From Ascarosepion bandense (taxonomy: Eukaryota > Mollusca > Cephalopoda > Sepiida > Sepiidae): 64,000 nucleotides of DNA. Made by a program: the position numbers and the translations under genes. Below the pieces are notes generated by a model, which was not told where the DNA came from, ran no database searches, and saw nothing but the letters and a program-made list of their open reading frames with translations. Positions 55,284 through 64,000 of this stretch are shown here, piece after piece; the stretch's first letter is position 1; every line of letters starts with the position of its first letter. The stretch is taken from contig JBBBDQ010000443.1 of the NCBI GenBank assembly GCA_037127315.1, positions 330,001-394,000 of the forward strand. Direction: 5' to 3'.

Positions 55284-55742
55284 TACAGGGTGTAATCAAA
55301 TTTTATATTTCTTTTCGCAGATTAAGTCATTTGCAGTGGTGTGCAGTAATATGAATCTTTTCAGGGTGTATGATGAAATTTGTTTGGCATTAAAAAATAT
55401 TGCATCATCCGTGATTGCTTTAGATTTTTATCATGCACAGGCACCGTTGTCTCAACTGTTAATTAGTTGTCTTATGGCCATTGTCTGCGATGGACATTAC
55501 TCTAAGGAAGTGTATGAAAATTGTGCTGCATGAACACACTGGCAATCCTTACAGAGAGATCATGGATATTGTTGGTGTCAACTTTTCAACTGTTAGTTGT
55601 GTCATCAAGGCAAAGAAACCAACTAGATCCATCAATCCCAAACATAAAAGATGCAGTCAGAAGAGAAAAACAACCCCAAGAGATGACACAGACATGATCA
55701 GGGAAAGTGTGAAAGATCCTCAAAAAACCTTCAATTTGTTTT
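55284..55742 (+). pseudogene. Tc1-like transposase N-terminus with 5' terminal repeat
   Basis: TACAGGGTGT at 55284 equals the complement of the M1 3' end at 42495, so it is probably the left terminal repeat. The frame at 55481-55741 reads HTGNPYREIMDIVGVNFSTV SCVIKAKKPTRSIN then QKRKTTPRDDTDMIRESVKD PQKTFNLF, a helix-turn-helix DNA-binding region plus the K-R-TTPRDD-----S--DPRKT block typical of Tc1-like transposases. It ends at a stop at 55742; the catalytic domain is absent and LINE-A sequence follows. Confidence 0.75.
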
Positions 55743-56285
55743 AATTAATTTGCACTAGGGTGTACTCCTGTCTTTAATAAGTTTTATTAGTTTGACAAAT
55801 TATAAATGACATCTGTTCTTGAAAATGATCTTCAATGAGTTGTTAACTAGAGCAAGAAATGGCTTGTAAACTTTAATGCTTCCAAAACAAAACTTTTATT
55901 TTTAAATCATCCTAGAGAGCCATTTTAGTTTTGCATTATCTTGGTCTCATATTTTCCATTTACTTAAAATAGAAAGATTATTTTGAATTTATTGCTAGAT
56001 TTACTGCTAGGAAAGTTGGTTCATCATATCGTGCAAGATAATTTATCTCACCAGAACCCATCTTATATATTTATAAATCTACCAATCGTCTGTGTATTTC
56101 ATATTGTTACGATATCTGGTCTGGTTCTCTTGTAATATGTCTTGAGATCCTCAACAAAATCTGAAAAGAATCTGACCTTGCATCTTGACTTCACTCACTT
56201 TCCCACCAATATGATTTAGTTTTTCTCTGTCCTTTTTTATAAATACTTTCATGGCAGTTATTTTAATGAGTATAATTTCCAAAGA
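55743..56285 (+). pseudogene. LINE-A remnant
   Basis: Follows the LINE-A order: AAATGGCTTGTAAACTTTAA TGCTTCCAAAACAAA (KWLVNFNVSKTK), TGCTAGGAAAGTTGGTTCAT (ARKVGS), TTTATAAATCTACCAATCGT (IYKSTI), TCTTGAGATCCTCAACAAAA and the closing 'ataaatactttcatggc'. Fully decayed. Confidence 0.75.
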
Positions 56286-56702
56286 AACACCTCCAAAGAA
56301 CAAAAAGAATGTTAAAAAAAATTCAGACTTTAAAATCTTTCTCTTCTTGCTTAAATTTAGTCAAAAGGTTAATATATAATAAATATCAATTTTATTGCCA
56401 ATACTGATATCATTTTGTTGGCTTTTTTATCCTTTAAATTTTATTAACTGGCCTTTTAATTCTTACATATAATTGGTGACAAGTAAGATTCCATCATAAT
56501 CAGGTCTGCAGAATTAGCAAAAGTTACTTTGGTGGATTAGGATGTAAGACTTCTTGAAGTGGAAAATTTAGTAGGTGTGTCTATCAGTCATAACATTGTA
56601 ATAAATTGCAAAGCGTAGGATATATTGATTTGTAAACTATTTGGCCAGGTTACAAGAATATGAACACAAGTACAATTACTGCTATGTGACACATACAAGG
56701 AT
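56286..56702. other. No recognised feature
   Basis: AT-rich spacer. Confidence 0.4.
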
Positions 56703-56795
56703 GTGCTGAAAAGTTCTCAGTCTGGCCAAGATGGATTTAAAAAGAAAATCTGATCTGTGATCAGATTTGGAAAGTAGAAATTTTTGGTACCTCAT
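56703..56795. mobile_element. MITE, GCTGAAAAGTTCTCAG family (copy 4)
   Basis: Left end GTGCTGAAAAGTTCTCAGTC intact; the right end near 56775-56792 (AGTAGAAATTTTTGGTACCT) is diverged from the family end. Confidence 0.55.
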
Positions 56796-58117
56796 ATACA
56801 TCAATGTGTTCAACAGATTTTATTTATAAATTTAATAAATATTAGCAATGATATCTGATTGTTGTCAAATCAGTCTTTATTCTGCTGCATTATGTAGTGT
56901 TTTATTTTTTTAAATCTGTTTATACTTTAAAATTATAATAAAAATAGTTCAATAGTTTTAAACATTTTGGTAGTTATATATTTCATATATGGTATGTTAT
57001 AATTGATTATCTGTTAAACTTTCAAAACACACAACACTTTTTACTTCCTAGCTATGATTTAACTTCTAAGGTTGTTAGCACTTTCATTGTAGAAAATGGC
57101 TTTGTTTGAATAAGCAAATTACTTGAGAAATTTGGCCCATAACTAAATGATGCTGGTGACAGATGTATGTAGAGAGGTAAACTGAGATCCTCTGTCTGGT
57201 GGGACCCACCTTGCTTTGTGTGAGAGTAATCCCAGTCCTGTCAAAAAAAAAAAAAAACAGCTATGATGAATTATAAAAACCATCACTAAAACATTTGATT
57301 AATTAAAAAGATCACAAAAAAAAGATTAGAAAGAGAAACAGTCAATAAGAAACTGGTGATTTAAAAAAAAAAAAAAATGTTGAAACTTTCAGATGCATCA
57401 TAAAGAAATGCTTACAGAATTTAACACTTATGAGATATATTGAAGACAAGAGAAGCATGGAAAAACAGCAACAAACATTCTTAATGGCTTTGAATAAATA
57501 TATGGTGAATTTTCAAGTTTCTATGGTGCTCTCTCTCTCTCTCACTGACACACATTGCAGTTTTTATATATAAGTTTGATAAAACTGTCTCTGTTTTAAA
57601 ATTACTTTATGTGAAGAGATTTTTTTTTAAAATTCAGCTTTGACTCATTTTATAATAATCATTTCTTGCTTTAAAACCTCTGACCTCTCACCACTGACCA
57701 TTGGTATGCAAGTTTGAAATATCTTTTCTGTCTTGCCTGCAGTCTAATAAGAGATTACAGAAGGAGGAGGAGGGGAATGAGTGAGTTAAGTGTACAGTGT
57801 CATGTCAATTTAGCAAGTTTCTCTACTTGTCTGCTTTTCATGATAGACCAAATATTTTGTTTATGTAAGAATTGATCAGCCATAAAATCATTTTCAGTGA
57901 CTATATTATGACATATAGGCCAACATTTCAAGCATTCAAAATATCTCACCAAAACTGGAGATTGACCATTATGATTGTTATAAAATCTGCGTTTACCACA
58001 GAATAGTGGAAAGTAAAAAAAAAAAAAAACTTAAAAAAGTCTAGCAATCATTTGCCATAATTTCTGTAAGTTACCATCGATATATTGTTCTATTTAAATA
58101 TGTGTATAGTGAACTTA
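56796..58117. other. No recognised feature, 1.3 kb
   Basis: Contains A-runs (57242-57256, 57363-57378, 58016-58030) and a short CT tract (57530-57543). No exon-like segment noted. Confidence 0.4.
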
Positions 58118-58237
58118 GTCTACGGCTATATCGTGTTGAATGCACTGGTTTCCGTCCGATCACCGAAGTTAAGCAACATAGAGCCTGGTCAGTACTTAGA
58201 TAGGTGACCATTTGGGAATACCAGGTGCTGTAAACGT
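58118..58237 (+). repeat. 5S rRNA-derived sequence, full length (120 nt)
   Basis: Matches animal 5S rRNA end to end: GTCTACGGCTATATCGTGTT, GAATGCACTGGTTTCCGTCC, GATCACCGAAGTTAAGCAAC, AGCCTGGTCAGTACTTAGAT, AGGTGACCATTTGGGAATAC, CAGGTGCTGTA. Differences from the usual sequence (for example AACATAGAGCC in place of AACGTCGGGCC, and CATTTGGG in place of CGCCTGGG) sit in the helices, so it is probably a pseudogene or the Pol III head of a 5S-derived (SINE3-like) SINE rather than a functional rRNA gene. Confidence 0.8.
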
Positions 58238-58385
58238 AAGGACCAAGAATGGTCCACCGGTCCTCCAGGTTTGGGGGTTGGGTGCAGGGCTAACAACCCA
58301 GCCCTGTAAAAAACAGTTTGTTACAGTAACAAAAAGTTGCTGCCCTATGCACCATCTGGGTGTGATGGATAAACGATGATGATAG
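58238..58385 (+). repeat. Body and tail of a 5S-headed SINE
   Basis: Directly after the 5S part: GGTCCACCGGTCCTCCAGGT TTGGGGGTTGGG, GGGCTAACAACCCAGCCCTG TAAAAAA, then GCACCATCTGGGTGTGATGG and an ACGATGATGATAG end. The moderate GC content, direct junction and simple-repeat end fit a 3' portion derived from a LINE. The LINE itself is not in this window. Confidence 0.55.
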
Positions 58386-58820
58386 TGAACTTAACATATA
58401 ATAGAAATTAGCCCCTACCTATATTGTTTTATGATGGTTTTAAGACCATTTTCGCCAACCAGCTTGATTAATCAGAGTATCACCTAACACACCCATTCAT
58501 GGAATATCTATATATTCTTATTGAATAGTTTTTTCATGTGCAGCCATCCATTTATTCCATTCTGATTCTAAAAAAAATAATCTAACTCAGCATGCCTCTG
58601 ATAATCATCTGGTATAGCGTTTAATAATATTATTATAAATTATTAATTTTTAAACATGTTTATGAAATATTAGTTTGGTCATGAGGAATCAGTGTATGAT
58701 GGGAGTTGAGCTGGTCTTCTTGTTCCAACTGTATTAAATAGAGGTACATCAACCTTGGTGTTATTTCCTTCAGTTTAGGTGTCTATTCATTCAGACATCT
58801 TGGTCTTTAGTTTAAGTAAA
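58386..58820. other. No recognised feature
   Basis: AT-rich spacer. Confidence 0.4.
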
Positions 58821-58822
58821 AT

Positions 58823-59320
58823 CTATAGAATGTCTTTCATTTGTTTGTAAGAGTTGTCTGTTATATTGGATTTAATAATGTTTTTCTTATAGATTGTGAA
58901 TATGCAAAAGGGAGCCCAGGCCTCTTCTTCTTTTTTTTGTGTGTGACTAAGTAGTTCCGGGTGATGAACACTTGTATAATGAGTCACCATAGAAGAGTTT
59001 GACCTCATTTTATGTCCTAAATCACAGCACATAACTGTTGTGACTTTGGAGCAAATTTGAGGCGTGTTAACTGATGAAAATAGTCTAACTCTGACATCTT
59101 CTAATTGTTTTTTGTTAGTTCCAATTGAAGGAGTGACTACAAAAGCATTCTCCTCCCCAAATTTATAAACAAGACCACACAGATTTCTTCCTAACCAATA
59201 AGATATATTGCTTCTCAATCTAATCAGTTCTGTTTTTTCTTGTCTTGAAGTCAGAACACTGCAATTGCTTGTCTGTATCCCACTTTGTGTATTAAAACCA
59301 TTCTTAGTTAGTAAAACCAT
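58823..59320 (-). CDS. Unidentified minus-strand open frame, 165 codons
   Basis: The longest non-repetitive frame without a recognised family. Order: KNGFNTQSGIQTSNCSVLTS, LIRLRSNISYWLGRNLCGLV, NKKQLEDVRVRLFSSVNTPQ, ICSKVTTVMCCDLGHKMRSN, SSMVTHYTSVHHPELLSH. The CC...SNSSMVTHYTSVHH stretch has C2H2-finger-like spacing but lacks a clean Cys pair. Its start overlaps a 19-bp tandem array that repeats the first codons (VLLTKNG). Sequence further upstream (59460-59780) on the same strand also looks like degraded coding DNA (CTFRHHAKL, NFKYTKNITESKTDF). Most likely a decayed transposable element ORF; a host gene is possible but unsupported. Confidence 0.35.
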   Translation of the reverse strand: MVLLTKNGFNTQSGIQTSNCSVLTSRQEKTELIRLRSNISYWLGRNLCGLVYKFGEENAFVVTPSIGTNKKQLEDVRVRLFSSVNTPQICSKVTTVMCCDLGHKMRSNSSMVTHYTSVHHPELLSHTQKKEEEAWAPFCIFTIYKKNIIKSNITDNSYKQMKDIL

Positions 59321-59461
59321 TTTTAGTTAGTAAAACCATTCTTAGTTAGTAAAACCATTCTTAGTTAGTAAAACCATTCTTAGTTAGTAAAACCATTCTT
59401 AGTTAGTAAAACCATTCTTAGTTAGTAAAACCATTCTTAGTTAGTAAAACCATTCTTAGTA
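59290..59461. repeat. 19-bp tandem array, 9 copies
   Basis: Unit AAAACCATTCTTAGTTAGT; only one copy has a substitution (CATTTTTAG). It overlaps the start of the minus-strand frame at 58823-59320. Confidence 0.97.
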
Positions 59462-60232
59462 AACCTTTCGCTTTATTATTGTTGGTTTGTCTACTTTTGC
59501 TTTGCATACATTGTTTGCTTGGTTAATATTACTTTTATCTCTTTTCTTTTATCATTTATTGCAAACTTCATTATGTTGGGTATTTCTGCCAATTACATTT
59601 AACCATGGCCAATTACTTTTATTTTTTTGTTATTGTAAAAATCGGTCTTTGATTCTGTTATGTTCTTTGTGTATTTGAAATTTGTAGAATATTCAGCATC
59701 ATTTTGGTGTCTAAAGCTTTGCATGATGTCTGAATGTACAAATAAATGATCTGTGTTTCTGTAATTTCATTGCACAAGAGAACTAAGTTAATTCAAGTCT
59801 CAATATTTTCAAATAGGACTTACATGACACCAAAATGAACTTTCTTTAAAGTCCTTTTTCAGATTCTTAAGTTTGCTTCAATTATTAAAAATATAGAAAT
59901 GCTTGTGTTAAGTATAACAAAAGGAAAAAAAAAAGATGATTGACCAAAACTCAGAGCTAAAAATCACATACAAATATACTATTTTTGCTGCATTCAAAAC
60001 AAGAAACATAGTTTACTGCTGGCGAATGTTACAAGGAGAGAAGAGGAAGGTAAGGTGTCAAGTATCTTTACCCAGTTAAGTTGGTAAAGAAGTTAAGTGC
60101 TATATTTTTTGGAAATCCTTAAATGAGTATATATAAAAAAAAATTTTAAGTATGGTCAATGAAAGAGTCAAAAATATGTATTTACTCATATAGTTCCATG
60201 AGGTTCTCTTTCAGTTGGTCGAACTTTTCTAT
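59462..60232. other. No gene called
   Basis: 59470-59780 may be degraded coding sequence on the minus strand (see previous frame). The rest is AT-rich, with an A-run near 59921-59933. Confidence 0.35.
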
Positions 60233-60519
60233 GAGATTCTTTCGGCTGGACATAAATCCTTGACTCAAAACTGTTGATATGTCAGCAAATCCTTTTAACA
60301 ACTCTTTCAAGCTTTAGTTGGTCGTCGACTACTTAGAGAGATTCTTTCAGCTGGATATAAATCCTTGAATCAAAACCGGAGCTGATAAGGTCAGCACATC
60401 CTGTTAACAACTCTTTCAAATTTTAGTTTGTAGACTACTTTCTATGAGATTCTTTTGGCTGGATATAAATCCTTGAATCAAAACCGGAGCTGATAAGGTT
60501 AGAACATCCTGTTAACAAC
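60233..60519. repeat. Diverged tandem repeat, 3 x ~106 bp
   Basis: Units start GAGATTCTTTCGGCTGGACA (60233), GAGATTCTTTCAGCTGGATA (60338) and GAGATTCTTTTGGCTGGATA (60446), each followed by TAAATCCTTGA-TCAAAAC and a TTAACAACTCTTTCAA block. Copies 2 and 3 share CGGAGCTGATAAGGT, so they duplicated more recently. Confidence 0.9.
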
Positions 60520-60976
60520 TGAATATTCTCTTAAAACCTATTTTTATAGGGGCTAACACTTAATTTGTATATTCTAGAATCCTTTAGAACTCTAGATTTT
60601 ACTGGAACATTCCATAATTTTTGAAAATGTTCTGTTCCTAATTTCTCTATTTAACAACTACTTCATGAATTAAAACTTTTTAGGAATAACAAGTATGACT
60701 CAATAGAATCCCTTACTACAACATTTTAGACATAATTATTATTATTATATATAAATGCATCATCGTTACACTTGCTTCAAAGACTGTAATTTTCAATTTA
60801 TTACAAGTAATGTTAATTGAGAATAGATTATCTAGAAAGAAGAAACAGTCAAGACTCAGAATGTAAACAAGTGAAAACAAAAATAAAATTATCTAAATTG
60901 CTATTTTAATGTGTCTTACAATTATATACTTGTATTAAAATAATTTAAAGATTTTGACAGTTTGTTGTACAAATCA

Positions 60977-61135
60977 GGTGTGTGGGTAGTGTAATAGATT
61001 GTGATCTGGAATGGAAAATTAGAAAGACAATTTCAATTTCCAGTTGAGTTATATTAACTGACACACAAATATCCTTAGGAAAGATATAAATCCATTTCCT
61101 CCCCCACTCCAGCCATGAGTTAAATAGTTGAACTT
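60977..61135 (+). repeat. tRNA-derived SINE, diverged, plus strand
   Basis: GTGTGGGTAGTGTAATAGAT (head), TTTCAATTTCCAGTTGAGTT (B-box side) and AAATATCCTTAGGAAAGATA TAAATCCATTTCC (body core). The hairpin end is missing. Confidence 0.6.
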
Positions 61136-61529
61136 ATCTGGAAAAATTATTCTAAAAAAAAAAATTAATAAATGAAGTATTCTCTTGCAAAAAAAATTTA
61201 CTATCCAACAGATTTCAGCTTTAAATAACCTATAAAGGGTTGATAACCCATAAAAAAAATCAACTACTGTAAAAATCAGGACCTGGAACTTTAAATATGA
61301 AGTTTGATTGATAAGTAGTCTACTACTTAGACAGTTATGTTAGAATTTCTATTTTCTAGTATAAAAATTTCTGTGAAAATGTTCTTAATGTCATTCACTA
61401 AGTTTGAACTCCAACCTTTTATTTAACCTAATAGCTTTCATTACTCATTAGTGTTATATCAGTTGCATATAAAACAGTGATCACTGATAAATTTTTTGGC
61501 ACTGGAAGCTTGTGAACCATTCAGGATTC
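61136..61529. other. No recognised feature
   Basis: AT-rich spacer. Confidence 0.4.
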
Positions 61530-61800
61530 AGTCAGTTAAGTGCCATATGTGATACACACTTGGGCGATCATGTCTCGAAAGAAACATGACTGACTGGGCA
61601 GAAGATTATCCCGCAGTAGGTTGCCATTGAACCCAATCTGTCCTGTTATTTAACCCATAACTGGAAGGAAGAGATAGATTAATACCTTTCCCAAGGGTAT
61701 TTGCACGTAAGTGAATGTGATGAATTCAGCTGGAATTCGAACTCGACTTCCCAATTTCTCGTTTCGAGCCAATATCCAATGCACCACAACGCACATCCAG
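61530..61800 (-). repeat. tRNA-derived SINE, minus strand, good copy
   Basis: Minus-strand head GTTGTGGTGCATTGGATATT, then GAAATTGGGAAGTCGAGTTC and body AAATACCCTTGGGAAAGGTA TTAATC; hairpin CATGTCTCGAAAGAAACATG. A ~25-bp deletion relative to 47309-47600 removes the 'gcaaccagtct' segment. The 71-codon frame at 61650-61865 is a SINE artefact. Confidence 0.85.
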
Positions 61801-61859
61801 GATTCACATATGTTTAAAATTAAAAGCATAACTGGAAGTTCCATGCTAACTTTCTCCTC

Positions 61860-62035
61860 TAGCAATTCTTTCTTCTAGAACTCTCTTCAGCTTTTGCTTT
61901 CCAATCAATTTTAATCTTCAAAAATTTAAATGCAATATCAATTGTTATTTTCTGTTTTCACACTCAGAAACTCTTTGTGTGTCTTAGTGGCTTTATTACT
62001 TTGGGATGAAATGTTTTATACTTTTATAAAAAGCA
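61860..62035 (+). pseudogene. LINE-A 3' fragment
   Basis: TTCAAAAATTTAAATGCAAT ATCAATTGTTATT matches the LINE-A 3' region, followed by 'cttagtggctttattactttgggatgaaatg', a diverged form of the shared tail. Confidence 0.5.
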
Positions 62036-63369
62036 ATGAAGCTATTTGGGAACTCAAACTACAGTTCATGAACTTGGATTTTTTTTTTCTTCTTTTTCTT
62101 GTCAACAAGTAGTGAAAAACTCAAAAGCCTGATATTCATTGTTATTGCATACCTTCTGTACAGATTCAATTTATCAACATCAGACTTCTAGCTCTTTCCA
62201 GAAATGAACCAAGTATTGAAAAATTAACTTTTTTTTTCTTTTCTTTTCTTTTTTTTCAAGTTCAAATTGCAACTACATGAAAAGAAAATTGGGAACTAAT
62301 CTTCATGAATAGAATATTTTAAAAAAAAACGTAGTACTAAACAGTTACTGTTGAAAAATAAACTGGTAATTTTTAAAGAAAATTAAACTTCATTTTGATA
62401 GCATTTTCATGTTTCTTTCTGGTCTACAATTGGTTTTCTAGGATTGGAGACTTTATTTGCTAGTCAACATATTGTAATTATTGAAAACTTATTTTAGAAC
62501 CAGAACAGATAAAGCAATCATTCAAGAGAAATAAAAGAAAATAGAAATTATAATAAACTTTAAATGTTAGAAATCAATTTCACAAAATGTGTCATTCACA
62601 ACTCTCAAGTTAGTAAGGAATATTTGCTTAACATTTAACTTATTTGAACCCAAATTATGGAGGTTTCTACTTGTTTTTCTATCCTTACTTATTTTCTATT
62701 TGGCTTACTGCAAGATACATTGCATGTCTTGCATAATATCTAGAATGTATAACTGTTACCAATCATGTAACAAGATAAACATCTGATTCATGTTGACATT
62801 TGCTCACACAACCTTTAATCTTGTCTAAAAAAAAAAATCGTTTTTAAGCCATCATTGTGTTTTCTTACCAATAAATGTTGAAATATTTTTATGATCCTAA
62901 TAATGGTAAAATGTTTTACAAACATTTGGTTTTAATGCAATTTTTACTTAATGAAAAAAATCTTGTAGAAATTATTTATTTTTATATTGTATAAATTAGC
63001 AATAGTACCTGTCAAAAATGACGATATTATTTACATGGATGTTCTGACTTTTACCAACTGTGCAATATCTGTCTACTCTGAAAAGTCTTACACATAAATA
63101 TGTATGTTACACTGAATAAAACAAAGAATATCTGTTCAGCATTTTAATTTCTCTTGCTGTTGAATTAAGCACTTTAACTCGGGTGGAATGTATAATGGTA
63201 CCTGTCAAAATCATTGACATATTAATCAACTATCACTGGTCATTATCAAGGAATAAACAGTTAAATCTCAAAATAATCAATGACATTTGTTTAATTGTGA
63301 ATTTGAAGTTCAAAATGTGCATTCATGTTATATCTTGGAAATTGTAAAACTTGGCATCATGGTAATGTT
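62036..63369. other. No recognised feature, 1.3 kb
   Basis: AT-rich with short T- and A-runs. No exon-like segment or repeat match noted. Confidence 0.45.
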
Positions 63370-63985
63370 AGGTATTTCCTTATAAGGAAACATTAGGCAT
63401 TCATTGACAGAGCAACCAGTACCTTTGTAAGTTGATTGTGTTGATCGGGAGGGGATTTTTATTTATTTTTTTTTTTTAAGTAGTGTATCAACATCATGTC
63501 ATTTTCTTTGAGTTACATGTGATATCCATTTTAATTGTTGCTGCTGTTGGAAGTTCTCAAGTGATGTTTTTTCTTATCTGGTACAGTTCTTTGTAGCTTT
63601 GTAGCACCAGCCCACAAGGTTTGAAGAAAGATGATCCTCACTGAAACTTACAGGTTTCATTCCCTTGAAGCCATTTTTAACCATTGATCTTAGAAAAAAA
63701 CAGTTGTATACAGCTGACAGTTTAGATTTTTCTGAATGAGTTTGGCACTATGCATAATATCCATCTGAAAGTCTCAATCTGACAAGACTATTTTAAGAAT
63801 ATGACTTGTTCTTGAGTTGATGTTTTGGCAATTTGTAGTATTGGGCAAAACTATCTTTATCGCAGTCTGTTCTATGTTGAATCTTTTCTCGTATGCTAAA
63901 TATGTTATAACTGATTCATACACTGAAGTATTTGAAGTGTTTGGTATTTCATTAAACCCACATCTTAAATTTTTATGATGAATTC
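63370..63985 (+). repeat. Dispersed repeat X, copy 2
   Basis: Aligns with 9470-10165 (TTCCTTATAAGGAAACATTA, CATTTTTAACCATTGATCTT, CTGACAAGACTATTTTAAGA). It may continue past the window end. Confidence 0.7.
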
Positions 63986-64000
63986 AGCGTAGATGCTATC

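Noticed and set aside
55021..55490. N-terminal part of a 170-codon frame as a host gene
   Set aside because: Overlaps a transposon terminal repeat, no domain, no splice context; more likely chance openness.
58118..58237. Functional 5S rRNA gene
   Set aside because: Helix-disrupting differences and a directly attached SINE-like body argue for a 5S-derived repeat.
59290..59461. Could be a CRISPR array
   Set aside because: Head-to-tail 19-bp repeat with no spacers.

Overview
This window looks like animal nuclear DNA: AT-rich, almost gene-free, and full of decayed transposable elements, tandem arrays and TA/CA/CT/poly-A microsatellites. The mixture of tRNA-derived SINEs sharing a 3' tail with a non-LTR LINE, 5S rRNA-derived repeats, Penelope-like retroelements, several mariner/Tc1 families and MITEs resembles a lophotrochozoan genome, most likely a mollusc and perhaps a cephalopod. 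That placement rests on remembered family resemblance, not on a diagnostic gene. Nearly all long open frames are retroelement or transposase remnants, or tandem repeats that happen to lack stops.

Layout. 1-10 kb: SINE pieces, a degenerate 5S-like repeat, a MITE, a 27-bp minisatellite, an old LINE tail, a G-rich repeat patch and one copy of a 0.7-kb dispersed repeat. 10.3-15.5 kb: two phase-compatible candidate exons of an unidentified plus-strand gene, a Penelope-like RT/GIY-YIG remnant between TA arrays, an internally deleted mariner whose TIR abuts the second exon, and a 1.95-kb polypyrimidine minisatellite. 17-25 kb: mariner/Tc1 remnants, a Penelope remnant bounded by inverted repeats and TA arrays, and a 5'-truncated LINE with a well-kept RT C-terminus and 3' tail. 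26-31 kb: a candidate microexon, a ~590-bp foldback element, an unexplained minus-strand coding-like segment and a 5 x 89-bp array. 31-38 kb: another Penelope remnant, a hammerhead-like fold, a textbook hammerhead ribozyme motif between two TA arrays, a mariner with both ends and TA target duplication, and a DUF4817-like transposase remnant. 39-49 kb: two copies of a second LINE (one interrupted by a GA expansion, one inserted in an older LINE), a mariner carrying a two-state 30/33-bp minisatellite, a Penelope remnant, composite SINEs and a fairly recent mariner. 49-64 kb: mariner and Tc1 pieces, two 5S-related repeats, short arrays, more SINEs and a second copy of the 0.7-kb dispersed repeat.

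No complete host gene is visible. The best host-gene evidence is exon A (10346-10456) with exon B (13231-13296), the 25-nt candidate microexon at 26512-26536, and the minus-strand open segment at 29042-29260. Much of the window may therefore be intron. The most interesting single element is the hammerhead ribozyme motif at about 33531-33612. All family calls were made by eye, without database searches.
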